Shown: one piece after another, positions 9,159 to 17,541 of the stretch
How positions within the stretch are numbered: the first letter of the stretch is position 1
Layout: every line of letters begins with the position of its first letter
Source: Alcaligenaceae bacterium
GTDB taxonomy: Bacteria; Pseudomonadota; Gammaproteobacteria; Burkholderiales; Burkholderiaceae_B
Reading direction: 5' to 3'
Assembly (NCBI GenBank): GCA_029265795.1
Contig: JAJUGV010000003.1
Location: 1-64,000 of the forward strand
DNA: 64,000 nt
Made by a program: the position numbers and the translations under genes
Notes under the pieces: model-generated
Seen by the model: only the letters and a program-made list of their open reading frames with translations
Database searches by the model: none
What the model was told of the DNA's origin: nothing

Positions 9159-9162
9159 GCGG

Positions 9163-10224
9163 TTAACCCCCTGTCGTGTTGCGTGCTGTTTCCCAAACGT
9201 GCCCCCAGCCCGGAGCCAGGCTCGCCGCTCGTTCGGCAGCCAGAACAAGGCTGTCTTCCCGTGCAATGCCCTGCCCTGCGATATCGAATGCCGTGCCGTG
9301 ATCGACAGACACCCGTACGACGGGCAAACCCACCGTAATATTCACGCCGTCATCGCCATACACAGCCTTGAAGGGAGCATGCCCCTGATCGTGATAACAC
9401 GCAATGACGAACTTCCATTTACCACGCACGGCTTGCGGGAACAGCGCATCGGCCGGTATGGGTCCGGCGGCAAGAATGCCGGCGGCGTTGGCCTCTGCCA
9501 CCGCAGGTTCCAGGATTTCGGCGTCTTCCGTTCCGAAGATGCCGTTTTCACCGGCGTGGGGATTCAGCCCCGACACGGCGATCGGTTCGTCGCTGCGTCC
9601 CAAGGCCTGAGCAAAGGCGCCGGCCAATCGCAACACCGCACGCATCCGCTGTGGAGTGACATCTTCAATGGCTTGACGCAGGGATACATGCGTGGTGGCA
9701 TGAAAGATATACAGGTCGCCGGCCGAAAGCACGAGGGAAAACGTTTTCACGCCAAATTCGTGCGCAAGCAGTTCAGTATGACCCGGCCATTTGTGGCCGG
9801 CCATATGCATGGCCGCCTTATTCAACGGTGCAGTCACAATACCGTCGATGCGCCCTTCGCGCGCCAGGGCGCAAGCAGTCATGACGAAACGGGCCGAGCC
9901 GGCGCCTGCGTCGCTATGCAGCTCGCCCATGGGAACATGCTCAAGGGAAGGACCGGCCTGCAGGACTTCAATAAGACCTGGCTGGTTACTGACCTGCTCC
10001 GGCCCGTCGACCACACGCACGACGCTGTCATCACGCCCCAGCGCCCGTACCGCCTTGCGCAGCGCGCCGGCGTCACCGACTACGAAATAACGTGCCCGCT
10101 GTCGTAATTCGTCGTGACCCAACAGCATCTTGGCCGTGATTTCGGGACCAATTCCTGCCACATCACCCAGAGTGATGGCCAATGTCGGAATGGATGGTTT
10201 CTGTGCGCCTTGCAACGTGCTCAT
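9163..10224 (-). CDS. pdxA2: PdxA-family 4-phospho-acid-sugar dehydrogenase (PdxA2-like)
   Basis: A 353-aa member of the PdxA family with GDVAGIGPE, TAPLNKAAM, GHTELLAHEFG, GLNPHAGENG, CYHDQGHAP and SVDHGTAFDIAG. The His and Asp residues of these blocks bind the divalent metal. Classical PdxA oxidises 4-phosphohydroxy-threonine in vitamin B6 synthesis. The tight linkage here to a DUF1537 kinase and an acid-sugar permease points instead to PdxA2, which oxidises and decarboxylates D-threonate or D-erythronate 4-phosphate to dihydroxyacetone phosphate. The start overlaps the kinase stop in an ATGA. The substrate assignment rests on context. Confidence 0.88.
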   Translation of the reverse strand: MSTLQGAQKPSIPTLAITLGDVAGIGPEITAKMLLGHDELRQRARYFVVGDAGALRKAVRALGRDDSVVRVVDGPEQVSNQPGLIEVLQAGPSLEHVPMGELHSDAGAGSARFVMTACALAREGRIDGIVTAPLNKAAMHMAGHKWPGHTELLAHEFGVKTFSLVLSAGDLYIFHATTHVSLRQAIEDVTPQRMRAVLRLAGAFAQALGRSDEPIAVSGLNPHAGENGIFGTEDAEILEPAVAEANAAGILAAGPIPADALFPQAVRGKWKFVIACYHDQGHAPFKAVYGDDGVNITVGLPVVRVSVDHGTAFDIAGQGIAREDSLVLAAERAASLAPGWGHVWETARNTTGG

Positions 10225-11438
10225 ACGGAAAATCTCCTTTCTCGAACCGCTTTCACGGCCCGCATCAATGCATCAGGGGCGCCAAACCCCCCTGCTTTCG
10301 TCACAACAGGCAGGCCGGCAGCCGGTCCGCCCGTCAAGATTCCAAGTGGCATCCCACCGGTGACTTCATCAACCAGGGTGATGCCCCCGGCCCCGAGGGC
10401 ATTCAGTACTGCACTCGCCCCATCCCCGCCGGTTGCCACCACACCGCGTGCATGGCCGTCGAGCACCAGCTTGGCAGCGAGTTCCCCCAGCCGTTCTGCC
10501 ACCGCATCAGAGTCCAGCTCAGGTAAAGTGCCTTGAGGTGCCACCAGCAACCAGACTTCTGTCGTATCATCACCCTCTATCTGCTGCATGGCCTGCCCGC
10601 AATACTGGGCCCACGGGGCATCATCAGCGAGATCTTGCAGCGAAGGGGTCCAAGTACGAGCGCCTGCGGCGACCAGATCATCTGCCTGCGACCGGGCGGC
10701 GCTATGTTGAGACGTCACCACCACGACGACGGCCCCCTGCCCATCGGCGCGCGCCCACAATCGGGCAAGGGGCGCAGCCAGACCACCCGAACCCACCGGC
10801 AAGACGTTTTCCCCTGCTAAAGCAATCGCATGGGCCAGTCTGTCAATGTCCTCGTCGGTGACGGCGTCCACAACCACCACGCTGCCTGCCGTCTTGATAC
10901 GCTCTGCGAGCGACTGCGCGCTCTCGCCGGCCACCAGCGCAACATGGCCGGCATCCAGCAGGGTGGGCACATGAGCTTGTGTGACTGGCGTGACGGGGTC
11001 TGTGGCTGCCGATGTCTCAGTGACGGGAACGCCGTCAACGTACAGAATCCCATCTTTCAAGGTACGGCCGGTGGCGGGAAATGCGGGACACACCACGGCA
11101 ATGGCGTCTTCGTGCCATGCACGGCGCGCGGCCTCGATCTCGGCGCGAAACGGCCCGCGCAACGTGGAGTCCACTTTTTTATACAGACGTCGCACTCCCG
11201 CAGCACGCAGAGCAGCGACGTCCTCTTGCACGACAAGGGCGGCCTGCTCTGGTGACAGAGCGCGGCTGTGCGTGGTGACGGCAATGACTTCGGTGCTGCA
11301 CGTTTCCGAGTCAGCCAAAGCTTGCCCAGCCCTTCCCACCGATAATTGCGTGGGCCAGCCGGCACGGACGAACTGAACGGCAGTATCACCGGCGCCCGTC
11401 AGATCATCCGCAACAATTCCTATGAAAAGAGATGACAT
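10221..11438 (-). CDS. dtnK: Four-carbon acid sugar kinase (DUF1537 family)
   Basis: A 405-aa two-domain kinase. The N-terminal acid-sugar-binding domain begins IGIVADDLTGAGDTA; the C-terminal nucleotide-binding domain contains VVATGGDGASAVLNALG and the glycine-rich ILTGGPAAGLPVVTKAGGFG. DUF1537 proteins phosphorylate D-threonate, D-erythronate or related acids at C4, producing the substrate for PdxA2-like enzymes. I chose the ATG at 11438 because AAAGG precedes it by seven bases; a GTG two codons upstream is possible. It overlaps or abuts its neighbours on both sides, giving one kdgT-dtnK-pdxA2-gntR transcript. Confidence 0.9.
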   Translation of the reverse strand: MSSLFIGIVADDLTGAGDTAVQFVRAGWPTQLSVGRAGQALADSETCSTEVIAVTTHSRALSPEQAALVVQEDVAALRAAGVRRLYKKVDSTLRGPFRAEIEAARRAWHEDAIAVVCPAFPATGRTLKDGILYVDGVPVTETSAATDPVTPVTQAHVPTLLDAGHVALVAGESAQSLAERIKTAGSVVVVDAVTDEDIDRLAHAIALAGENVLPVGSGGLAAPLARLWARADGQGAVVVVVTSQHSAARSQADDLVAAGARTWTPSLQDLADDAPWAQYCGQAMQQIEGDDTTEVWLLVAPQGTLPELDSDAVAERLGELAAKLVLDGHARGVVATGGDGASAVLNALGAGGITLVDEVTGGMPLGILTGGPAAGLPVVTKAGGFGAPDALMRAVKAVRERRFSV

Positions 11439-11440
11439 GC

Positions 11441-12457
11441 TCACACCTTTGCATCGGCCACTGCGCCGTCGGGCATCGCAACATCATCCGCCACCTTAAG
11501 TTCTCCGGCGCGCTTCAAGAACCAGGAAGCAAGTACCGGCGCGAGAATTGAACTGATGAGCACGCACGCAGCCACTTGGGCGGTTGCTGTTCCCACGTAT
11601 TGCTGGAAGCTAGGATCGGCCGCAGCCACCACCGCAGGGGTGGCTATGGCATTACCCGCAGTCGTACCCGCGGCGAAACCAATACCACTCTTGCCGCCAC
11701 GGCGCAGGATGTAGCGATACCCCAGGTATACAAAGAAGCCGGTAATTGGGCTGATCAGCAGACCCAGGACCAGGCCGGTTGTGCCACCCGACACCACGGC
11801 ACCGAGATCAATGCCGGTACCCAGCGCAAAAGCGAAAAACGGGATGACGATATTTGGTACGGGCTTCAGCACATTGCGCCATTCGATATCCAGGTTCCCC
11901 ACGAACACACCCAGCAAGAAAGGCACTAATGCCGCAATCAACGCCGTGACCGGGATATCGGCCAGACCCGAAGCGCCCAGGAAAAGCAAGGTGAAGAACG
12001 GCCCGTCGTTCACGGCACTGGCCACATACGCGCCCCGATCGCGCGCATCGCCATACTGGCCGGTATAGGCCAGCCACAGCCCCCCGTTGCTGTTGTCAAA
12101 CGCCGCCAGCAGGGCAAGGATAGAAACGCCCGCGATACCGTCCAAGCCCACATAGCGCCCAAGAATGACTATCAAAGTGGCGGGAACAAGGGTCTTGGTC
12201 AGCAGAATGGTGCCTGCGGTTGCAAGGATCGGGCCGCCCGTGCGCATGTTGACCTGCGTTCCCGTAGCGAAAATCAACAACGCAATGAGAGGCAGCGCAC
12301 TGTTCTTGAATAGCGCGGTGGTGAAACCGCCAATCGAGAGAGCGTCCGGTGCGAAAGTGCCGATCAACGAACCGAGAATCAGGGGTAGCAACATCAAGCC
12401 GCCCGGCACTTTCATCATGAACGAATACATTGGGAAGCGGGAAACTTCAGTTTTCAT
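11441..12457 (-). CDS. kdgT: 2-keto-3-deoxygluconate permease family (KdgT)
   Basis: A 338-aa inner-membrane permease with about ten hydrophobic segments and KdgT hallmarks: FATGTQVNMRTGGP, AAFDNSNGGLW and GFAAGTTAGNAIATP. Family members import 2-keto-3-deoxygluconate. Linked to the DUF1537 kinase and PdxA2, it more likely carries a four-carbon sugar acid here (inference). The start at 12457 follows CCGGAG by about six bases. It is the first gene of the operon, with the 19-bp palindrome about 95-115 bp upstream. Confidence 0.9.
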   Translation of the reverse strand: MKTEVSRFPMYSFMMKVPGGLMLLPLILGSLIGTFAPDALSIGGFTTALFKNSALPLIALLIFATGTQVNMRTGGPILATAGTILLTKTLVPATLIVILGRYVGLDGIAGVSILALLAAFDNSNGGLWLAYTGQYGDARDRGAYVASAVNDGPFFTLLFLGASGLADIPVTALIAALVPFLLGVFVGNLDIEWRNVLKPVPNIVIPFFAFALGTGIDLGAVVSGGTTGLVLGLLISPITGFFVYLGYRYILRRGGKSGIGFAAGTTAGNAIATPAVVAAADPSFQQYVGTATAQVAACVLISSILAPVLASWFLKRAGELKVADDVAMPDGAVADAKV

Positions 12458-12773
12458 GAGGTACTCCGGAACCCACCGATGCACCGGCGGCGCCTCGGTA
12501 AGCTGGAAAGATGGAGGGAAGAAAATGGAAACCGCGCCAGTTTACACCCATTACGTACAGGCTGTACGTACAAGATTAAAATTGTCACATAACAGCCGTC
12601 ACCGCGAATTCAGAGCTTTCCATATTGGTGAAATCGCGGGCATTACTGCCGGATATAAACTGCTATCCTTTGCAACAATCGCAGTCCGACAAAAGCCACA
12701 TTGCGACGGCGTAGTGTGGCGACATCACCTTATTCACCAGCAGTGAACGCGCTTGCGCACATGGAGGGATGAC
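12458..12773. other. 316-bp divergent intergenic region
   Basis: This gap separates the acid-sugar permease (minus) from the lipoprotein gene (plus). Its main content is the palindrome at 12552-12570. It is AT-richer than its surroundings around 12570-12700 and should hold two divergent promoters, but I could not assign convincing -35/-10 pairs. A GGAGGG ribosome site at 12763 serves the lipoprotein gene. Confidence 0.6.
12552..12570. promoter_or_regulatory. 19-bp perfect palindrome, candidate GntR operator
   Basis: TACGTACAGGCTGTACGTA is a perfect inverted repeat of nine bases around one central G. It also contains TGTACGTACA-like sub-palindromes resembling the GT...AC pattern seen at HutC-type GntR sites. 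It lies upstream of the kdgT-dtnK-pdxA2-gntR operon, whose own last gene encodes a HutC-type regulator. Confidence 0.6.
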
Positions 12774-13034
12774 ATGACAAAAAACAAAGAAAAGCGGTGG
12801 GGCCTGGCAACGACATTGGTCTGTCTTGCCGCCTTAGCCGCCTGCCAATCTCCGTCCGGCTCACACAGCCGCTCACAGAATGCCGAATTTAATTGCATCG
12901 CCGGAACGGTGGGCGGCGCAGTTATCGGAGGGTTGCTGGGCAGTACGGTAGGTGGGGGGCGGGGCCGTACTGCGGCTACCGCGGTCGGCATCGGCGCCGG
13001 TGGTTACATTGGCAACACGATGGGTTGCAAATAA
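12774..13034 (+). CDS. Glycine-zipper outer-membrane lipoprotein
   Basis: An 86-aa lipoprotein. Its signal peptide ends in the lipobox LAAC, with lipidated Cys24. The mature part is a glycine zipper (GTVGGAVIGGLLGSTVGGGRGR, then GIGAGGYIG), as in the 17-kDa surface antigen/SlyB group, which inserts in or stabilises the outer membrane. The ATG at 12774 follows GGAGGG by five bases; an in-frame ATG 21 bases earlier lacks this. The EF-hand gene begins 12 bp downstream, so the two exported proteins are probably co-transcribed. Confidence 0.85.
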   Translation: MTKNKEKRWGLATTLVCLAALAACQSPSGSHSRSQNAEFNCIAGTVGGAVIGGLLGSTVGGGRGRTAATAVGIGAGGYIGNTMGCK

Positions 13035-13046
13035 GGGGGCATAGAC

Positions 13047-13406
13047 ATGACACTCACTAAGCAACTGATGGCAGCGCTTCTTCTGGCCTCGCCCGCCCTG
13101 GTATTCGCCCAGACTAACCCCCAAGGCATGACCTACGAACAGTTCAACCAAATTGATAAAGACGGCAGCGGTACCATCAGCGAAGCCGAATACTACCAAT
13201 TCATGGAAGGTGCTTTCAAAGAACTGGACGCCGACAAAAACAATAGCCTGAGCCCCGATGAAACGGCTCAAATACTCACCACAGAACAGTTTTCGCAAGT
13301 GGATGCCGATGGCAACGGGCGCATCAGCCGCCAAGAATTTCTCGACCACGTCATGGCGGATTTCCATCGGCATGATAGCGATGGGAACGGTGAGCTGCAT
13401 CCGTGA
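13047..13406 (+). CDS. Exported EF-hand calcium-binding protein
   Basis: A 119-aa protein with a cleavable signal peptide (about 1-21, ending VFA-Q). Three complete EF-hand loops follow: DKDGSGTISEAE, DADKNNSLSPDE and DADGNGRISRQE. A fourth partial loop, DSDGNGELHP, is cut off by the C-terminus. The loops keep Asp/Asn at positions 1, 3 and 5 and acidic residues at position 12. It is probably a periplasmic calcium-binding protein; partner and role are unknown. A GGGGG stretch precedes the ATG. Confidence 0.85.
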   Translation: MTLTKQLMAALLLASPALVFAQTNPQGMTYEQFNQIDKDGSGTISEAEYYQFMEGAFKELDADKNNSLSPDETAQILTTEQFSQVDADGNGRISRQEFLDHVMADFHRHDSDGNGELHP

Positions 13407-13508
13407 CCCTGCTCACACATCACACATGTCCAGTTTTGTAGTAACGCTATCAGAGAAAACACTATGCGTGCTTCCCCGGAAAGCGGGCCGTTTCTTTGAT
13501 ATTGCGCT

Positions 13509-13538
13509 TTGACATCACGCAATTGCGGTCAGTACCAT
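13509..13538 (+). promoter_or_regulatory. Sigma70-like promoter for the TRAP operon
   Basis: TTGACA (13509-13514) is followed after 18 bp by TACCAT (13533-13538), about 70 bp before dctP. The -35 is a consensus match; the -10 is moderate. Confidence 0.45.
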
Positions 13539-13547
13539 TTGCGGTCA
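13523..13547 (+). repeat. Direct repeat TTGCGGTCA overlapping the dctP promoter
   Basis: TTGCGGTCA occurs at 13523-13531 and again at 13539-13547, spaced 16 bp. The repeats flank the presumed -10, a position suited to a regulator. Confidence 0.45.
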
Positions 13548-13594
13548 TACCTACCGGCCCTAACTGACGTAGGTATTAAAAAATTCAAAATTAA

Positions 13595-14608
<1,014 letters not shown>

Positions 14609-14623
14609 AGCAAAACACCAGCA

Positions 14624-14668
14624 GGGTAAGCAGCCGGCCGCCTCTCGGCGGCAGGCACCTGCTTGCCC
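14624..14668 (+). terminator. Intercistronic hairpin between dctP and dctQ
   Basis: GGGTAAGCAG (14624-14633) pairs with CTGCTTGCCC (14659-14668) through one G-U pair and encloses GCCGCC-TCTC-GGCGGC (14637-14652). It sits just ahead of the dctQ ribosome site and has no U-run. It probably attenuates transcription or stabilises the dctP message so that receptor exceeds permease. Confidence 0.55.
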
Positions 14669-14683
14669 GTTTGGGGCTCAGGC

Positions 14684-15232
14684 ATGAAATTTCACTGGTT
14701 TGAACGCCTCGAGGAAGGCTTACTGGCCTTCTTTCTGGCCGTCATGACGATCGTCACCTTCGCCCAGGTGATTGCTCGCTACGTGTTCAACTACAGCTTT
14801 GTGTGGGCATTAGAACTGTCGATGTTCCTGTTCGGAGCATTGATCTTTCTCGGTATTTCATATGGGGTGCGCCAGCATTCCCATATTGGGGTCGACGCCT
14901 TAGTGCGCACGCTCCCCCCCAGGGCTGCCCGCACGGTCGGCATCATTGCGTGCCTGCTGTGCCTCGTTTACGCCTCCATCGTCTTCTATGGGTCTTGGAT
15001 CTACGTAGATCGCATGTACACCATCGGCATCCTGGCGCAAGACATTCCTATCCCTCAATGGATTCCCCGCACCGTCATGCCACTTGGCTACGGTCTGCTT
15101 TTCCTGCGTTTCGTCGGCGTACTGCTGGAAATTCTGCGTGGGCAACGCACGCATATGCTGGGCGATGAAGCGAAAGAGGCGATGAGATACGCCAGTGACG
15201 ATACCTCTGTACTCAACCAGGAAGAAAAATGA
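14684..15232 (+). CDS. dctQ: TRAP transporter small permease (DctQ family)
   Basis: A 182-aa membrane protein with four predicted helices. It starts MKFHWFERLEEGLLAFFLAVMTIV and contains VIARYVFNYSFVWALELSMFLF, the usual DctQ core. It forms the membrane complex with DctM. The start at 14684 follows GGGG by seven bases; seven upstream in-frame codons are excluded on this basis. Its stop overlaps the dctM start in an ATGA. Confidence 0.9.
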   Translation: MKFHWFERLEEGLLAFFLAVMTIVTFAQVIARYVFNYSFVWALELSMFLFGALIFLGISYGVRQHSHIGVDALVRTLPPRAARTVGIIACLLCLVYASIVFYGSWIYVDRMYTIGILAQDIPIPQWIPRTVMPLGYGLLFLRFVGVLLEILRGQRTHMLGDEAKEAMRYASDDTSVLNQEEK

Positions 15233-16506
15233 CGATCGCCGCACTTTTCATCATGCTGTTCGGGTTCATGTTCCTGGGCATGCCCGTCGCCGTTGCGTTG
15301 GGCCTTTCATCCATCCTCACCATTTTTTTCTTCGGCACAGACTCTCTGGCTTCGTTGTCACTGAAGATGTACGAAACGTCTGAGCATTTCACGCTCATGG
15401 CGATTCCTTTCTTCGTTCTGGCCGGCGCCTTCATGACCACCGGCGGCGTGGCCAAACGGATGATCCGCTTCGCGGTTGCCGTAGTGGGACATTTCCATGG
15501 CGGCCTGGCAATCGCGTCGGTGCTGGCCTGCTGCTTGTTCGCTGCAGTTTCCGGCTCGTCGCCTGCCACGGTGGTTGCAGTCGGCTCGATCGTAATCGCG
15601 GGTATGGTGCAGTCGGGTTATCCCAAACCCTTTGCAGCCGGTGTGGTCTGTAATGCCGGAACGCTAGGCATTTTGATTCCGCCTTCTATCGTGCTGGTTG
15701 TTTATGGGGCGGTGACGGAAACTTCGGTAGGCGCCCTGTTCATGGCCGGCGTCGTTCCCGGGCTCATGCTGGGCGCGCTACTCATGATCGCCATCTATAT
15801 CGTGGCACGCATTCGGCATTACCCACGACACCCGCGAGCGTCGCTTAAAGAAGTGCTCATTGCCGGCCGCGACTCAGTATGGGGGCTGATGCTGATCGTT
15901 ATTATTCTGGGCGGGATCTATGGTGGCGTGTTCACCCCGACGGAAGCCGCTGCGGTTTCCGCTGTCTACGCCTTTATTGTTGCGGTTTTCGTGTATCGGG
16001 ATCTGCGCCTGGTGGAGACCCCAACGGTGCTGGTAGAGGCGGCCAAGGTGACCATCATGCTGATGTTCATCATCGCCAACGCACTGTTATTTGCGCACGT
16101 GCTGACTACCGAACGCATCCCTCACGCGATTGCCGAGCAGATCATTGCCTGGGACATGGCGGCCTGGCAATTCCTGATCGTGGTGAACATTCTGCTACTG
16201 GTCGCGGGCATGTTTATGGAGCCCACCGGCATCATTCTGATCCTGGCCCCCATTGTCTTCCCAATCGCAATGGAGCTCGGTATCGACCCCGTCCACCTGG
16301 GCGTGATGATCGTGGTCAACCTGGAAATCGGCATGGTCACGCCGCCTATCGGCCTCAATCTATTTGTCACATCCGGAATTACAAACATGAGCATCGGTCA
16401 GGTCATCAAGGCCGCCTCGCCGTGGCTGCTAATTCTGTTGAGTTTCCTGGCCATCGTCACCTATGTACCTGCCATATCGCTATGGCTGCCGCAGGCGCTA
16501 GGTTAG
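15229..16506 (+). CDS. dctM: TRAP transporter large permease (DctM family)
   Basis: A 425-aa protein of about 12 helices. The DctM signatures are AVSGSSPATVVAVGSIVIAGM, NAGTLGILIPPSI, GVFTPTEAAAVSA and NLEIGMVTPPIGLNLFV. It is the ion-coupled channel subunit. It is translationally coupled to dctQ by a 4-nt overlap and is the last gene of the operon, converging on the LysR gene across an inverted repeat. Confidence 0.93.
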   Translation: MTIAALFIMLFGFMFLGMPVAVALGLSSILTIFFFGTDSLASLSLKMYETSEHFTLMAIPFFVLAGAFMTTGGVAKRMIRFAVAVVGHFHGGLAIASVLACCLFAAVSGSSPATVVAVGSIVIAGMVQSGYPKPFAAGVVCNAGTLGILIPPSIVLVVYGAVTETSVGALFMAGVVPGLMLGALLMIAIYIVARIRHYPRHPRASLKEVLIAGRDSVWGLMLIVIILGGIYGGVFTPTEAAAVSAVYAFIVAVFVYRDLRLVETPTVLVEAAKVTIMLMFIIANALLFAHVLTTERIPHAIAEQIIAWDMAAWQFLIVVNILLLVAGMFMEPTGIILILAPIVFPIAMELGIDPVHLGVMIVVNLEIGMVTPPIGLNLFVTSGITNMSIGQVIKAASPWLLILLSFLAIVTYVPAISLWLPQALG

Positions 16507-16514
16507 CGGCAAGG

Positions 16515-16546
16515 GCAGGATGCGTCAGGCTTCAGAGGCATCCTGC
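16515..16546. terminator. Inverted repeat between dctM and lysR
   Basis: GCAGGATGC (16515-16523) pairs with GCATCCTGC (16538-16546) as a 9-bp stem with a 14-base loop. The right arm lies in the last codons of the convergent lysR. It probably acts as a bidirectional terminator; no U-tract is present. Confidence 0.45.
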
Positions 16547-17445
16547 GCCAATAGCTTATTCATAAAGTAGTCCACCACCAGATTCTGCCGTCGCCCACTT
16601 CGGGTGGCGGCAGCGATGGTTTCCAGGAAACTCATGCGCTCGGGCGACACCGCGGCCATCATCCCCTTTTCGACCCAGGCTGCCGCATAGTGATCGGGCA
16701 AAAACCCTACGTATTCCCCGGTAAGAATCAAAAAAGCGATGGCTTCCCGGTCTGTCGCTTTAGCCACGCATGACAGGCCGCGATGCAAATCCAAGGCTTC
16801 GGGGCTGAGGCGATAGCTCGGCACCACCGCCGGTGTGTCGGCCAGCTCATTAGCATCCACTGCTTCAGCCCGGCTGAATAACGCGTGATCACGGCTGCAA
16901 TACAAGAGCGATCGCTCATCATACAAAGGGTGGTAATCCAAGCCGCTCAGGCGGTTGGTCATTGGCAGAGCACCCACATGCAGTCGACCGTCGAACAGGC
17001 CGCGTTCAATTTCGCCAGGCGTGCTCATGCTGATGTTGATGTGAACTTCTTCACTTTGCCGGCGTAATTCGCGTAACGCCGAGGTAATGCGCATCCGGGG
17101 CTGAGTCACCAGGTTGTTCATTAGCCCGATATTCAACTCGCCGCGAAGCCGTTGGTGGAGCAGATTGATCTCGCTACGGAAATCTTCGACGGCCGCCATG
17201 AGCGCGGCACTGGCCCGCAGCACTTCGCGCCCCTGATCAGTCAGCGCAAAGCCGGCACGCCCCCTTTGACATAAGCGCATGCCCAGACGTTTTTCCAGAT
17301 CGCTCATGTGCAGACTGATCGCAGAGCGCGTGATGCCCAGCGCGCTTTCTGCTGCTGCAAAACTGCCGTATTCCGCGACGGTTCTGAAGACCCGCAACAG
17401 ACGCAGATCAAAATCGCTGACTTGTGCCAGGGGATTCTTGCGCAT
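16525..17445 (-). CDS. LysR-family transcriptional regulator
   Basis: A 306-aa regulator with a winged helix-turn-helix at about 12-72 (LRLLRVFRTVAEYGSFAAAESALGITRSAISLHMSDLEKRLG) and a periplasmic-binding-protein-like effector domain from about 98. It is divergent from the omega-amino acid aminotransferase across 96 bp that contain ATAGTTGA repeats, so it most likely regulates that gene and itself. It converges on dctM and could also influence the TRAP operon. The start ATG is itself overlapped by one repeat copy, consistent with autorepression. Confidence 0.9.
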   Translation of the reverse strand: MRKNPLAQVSDFDLRLLRVFRTVAEYGSFAAAESALGITRSAISLHMSDLEKRLGMRLCQRGRAGFALTDQGREVLRASAALMAAVEDFRSEINLLHQRLRGELNIGLMNNLVTQPRMRITSALRELRRQSEEVHINISMSTPGEIERGLFDGRLHVGALPMTNRLSGLDYHPLYDERSLLYCSRDHALFSRAEAVDANELADTPAVVPSYRLSPEALDLHRGLSCVAKATDREAIAFLILTGEYVGFLPDHYAAAWVEKGMMAAVSPERMSFLETIAAATRSGRRQNLVVDYFMNKLLAQDASEA

Positions 17446-17475
17446 AGTTGAGCGTTTTTATAACTATAGTTGAAC
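17444..17475. promoter_or_regulatory. Candidate LysR operator repeats
   Basis: ATAGTTGAGC (17444-17453) and ATAGTTGAAC (17466-17475) are direct repeats exactly 22 bp apart, i.e. two helical turns. The second overlaps the palindrome AACTATAGTT (17462-17471). They lie between the divergent lysR and aminotransferase genes. Confidence 0.55.
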
Positions 17476-17541
17476 AGAATGCCATTCTACTCACGCAATA
17501 GAGTGAGCATAATAGAGGGACATCACTAAGGGAGGCTGCTC

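Noticed and set aside
9013-10107. A 364-codon open frame on the plus strand opposite the gntR and pdxA2-like genes
   Set aside because: It is antisense to two well-supported genes, has no recognisable domain and no ribosome site; high GC content makes such shadows common.
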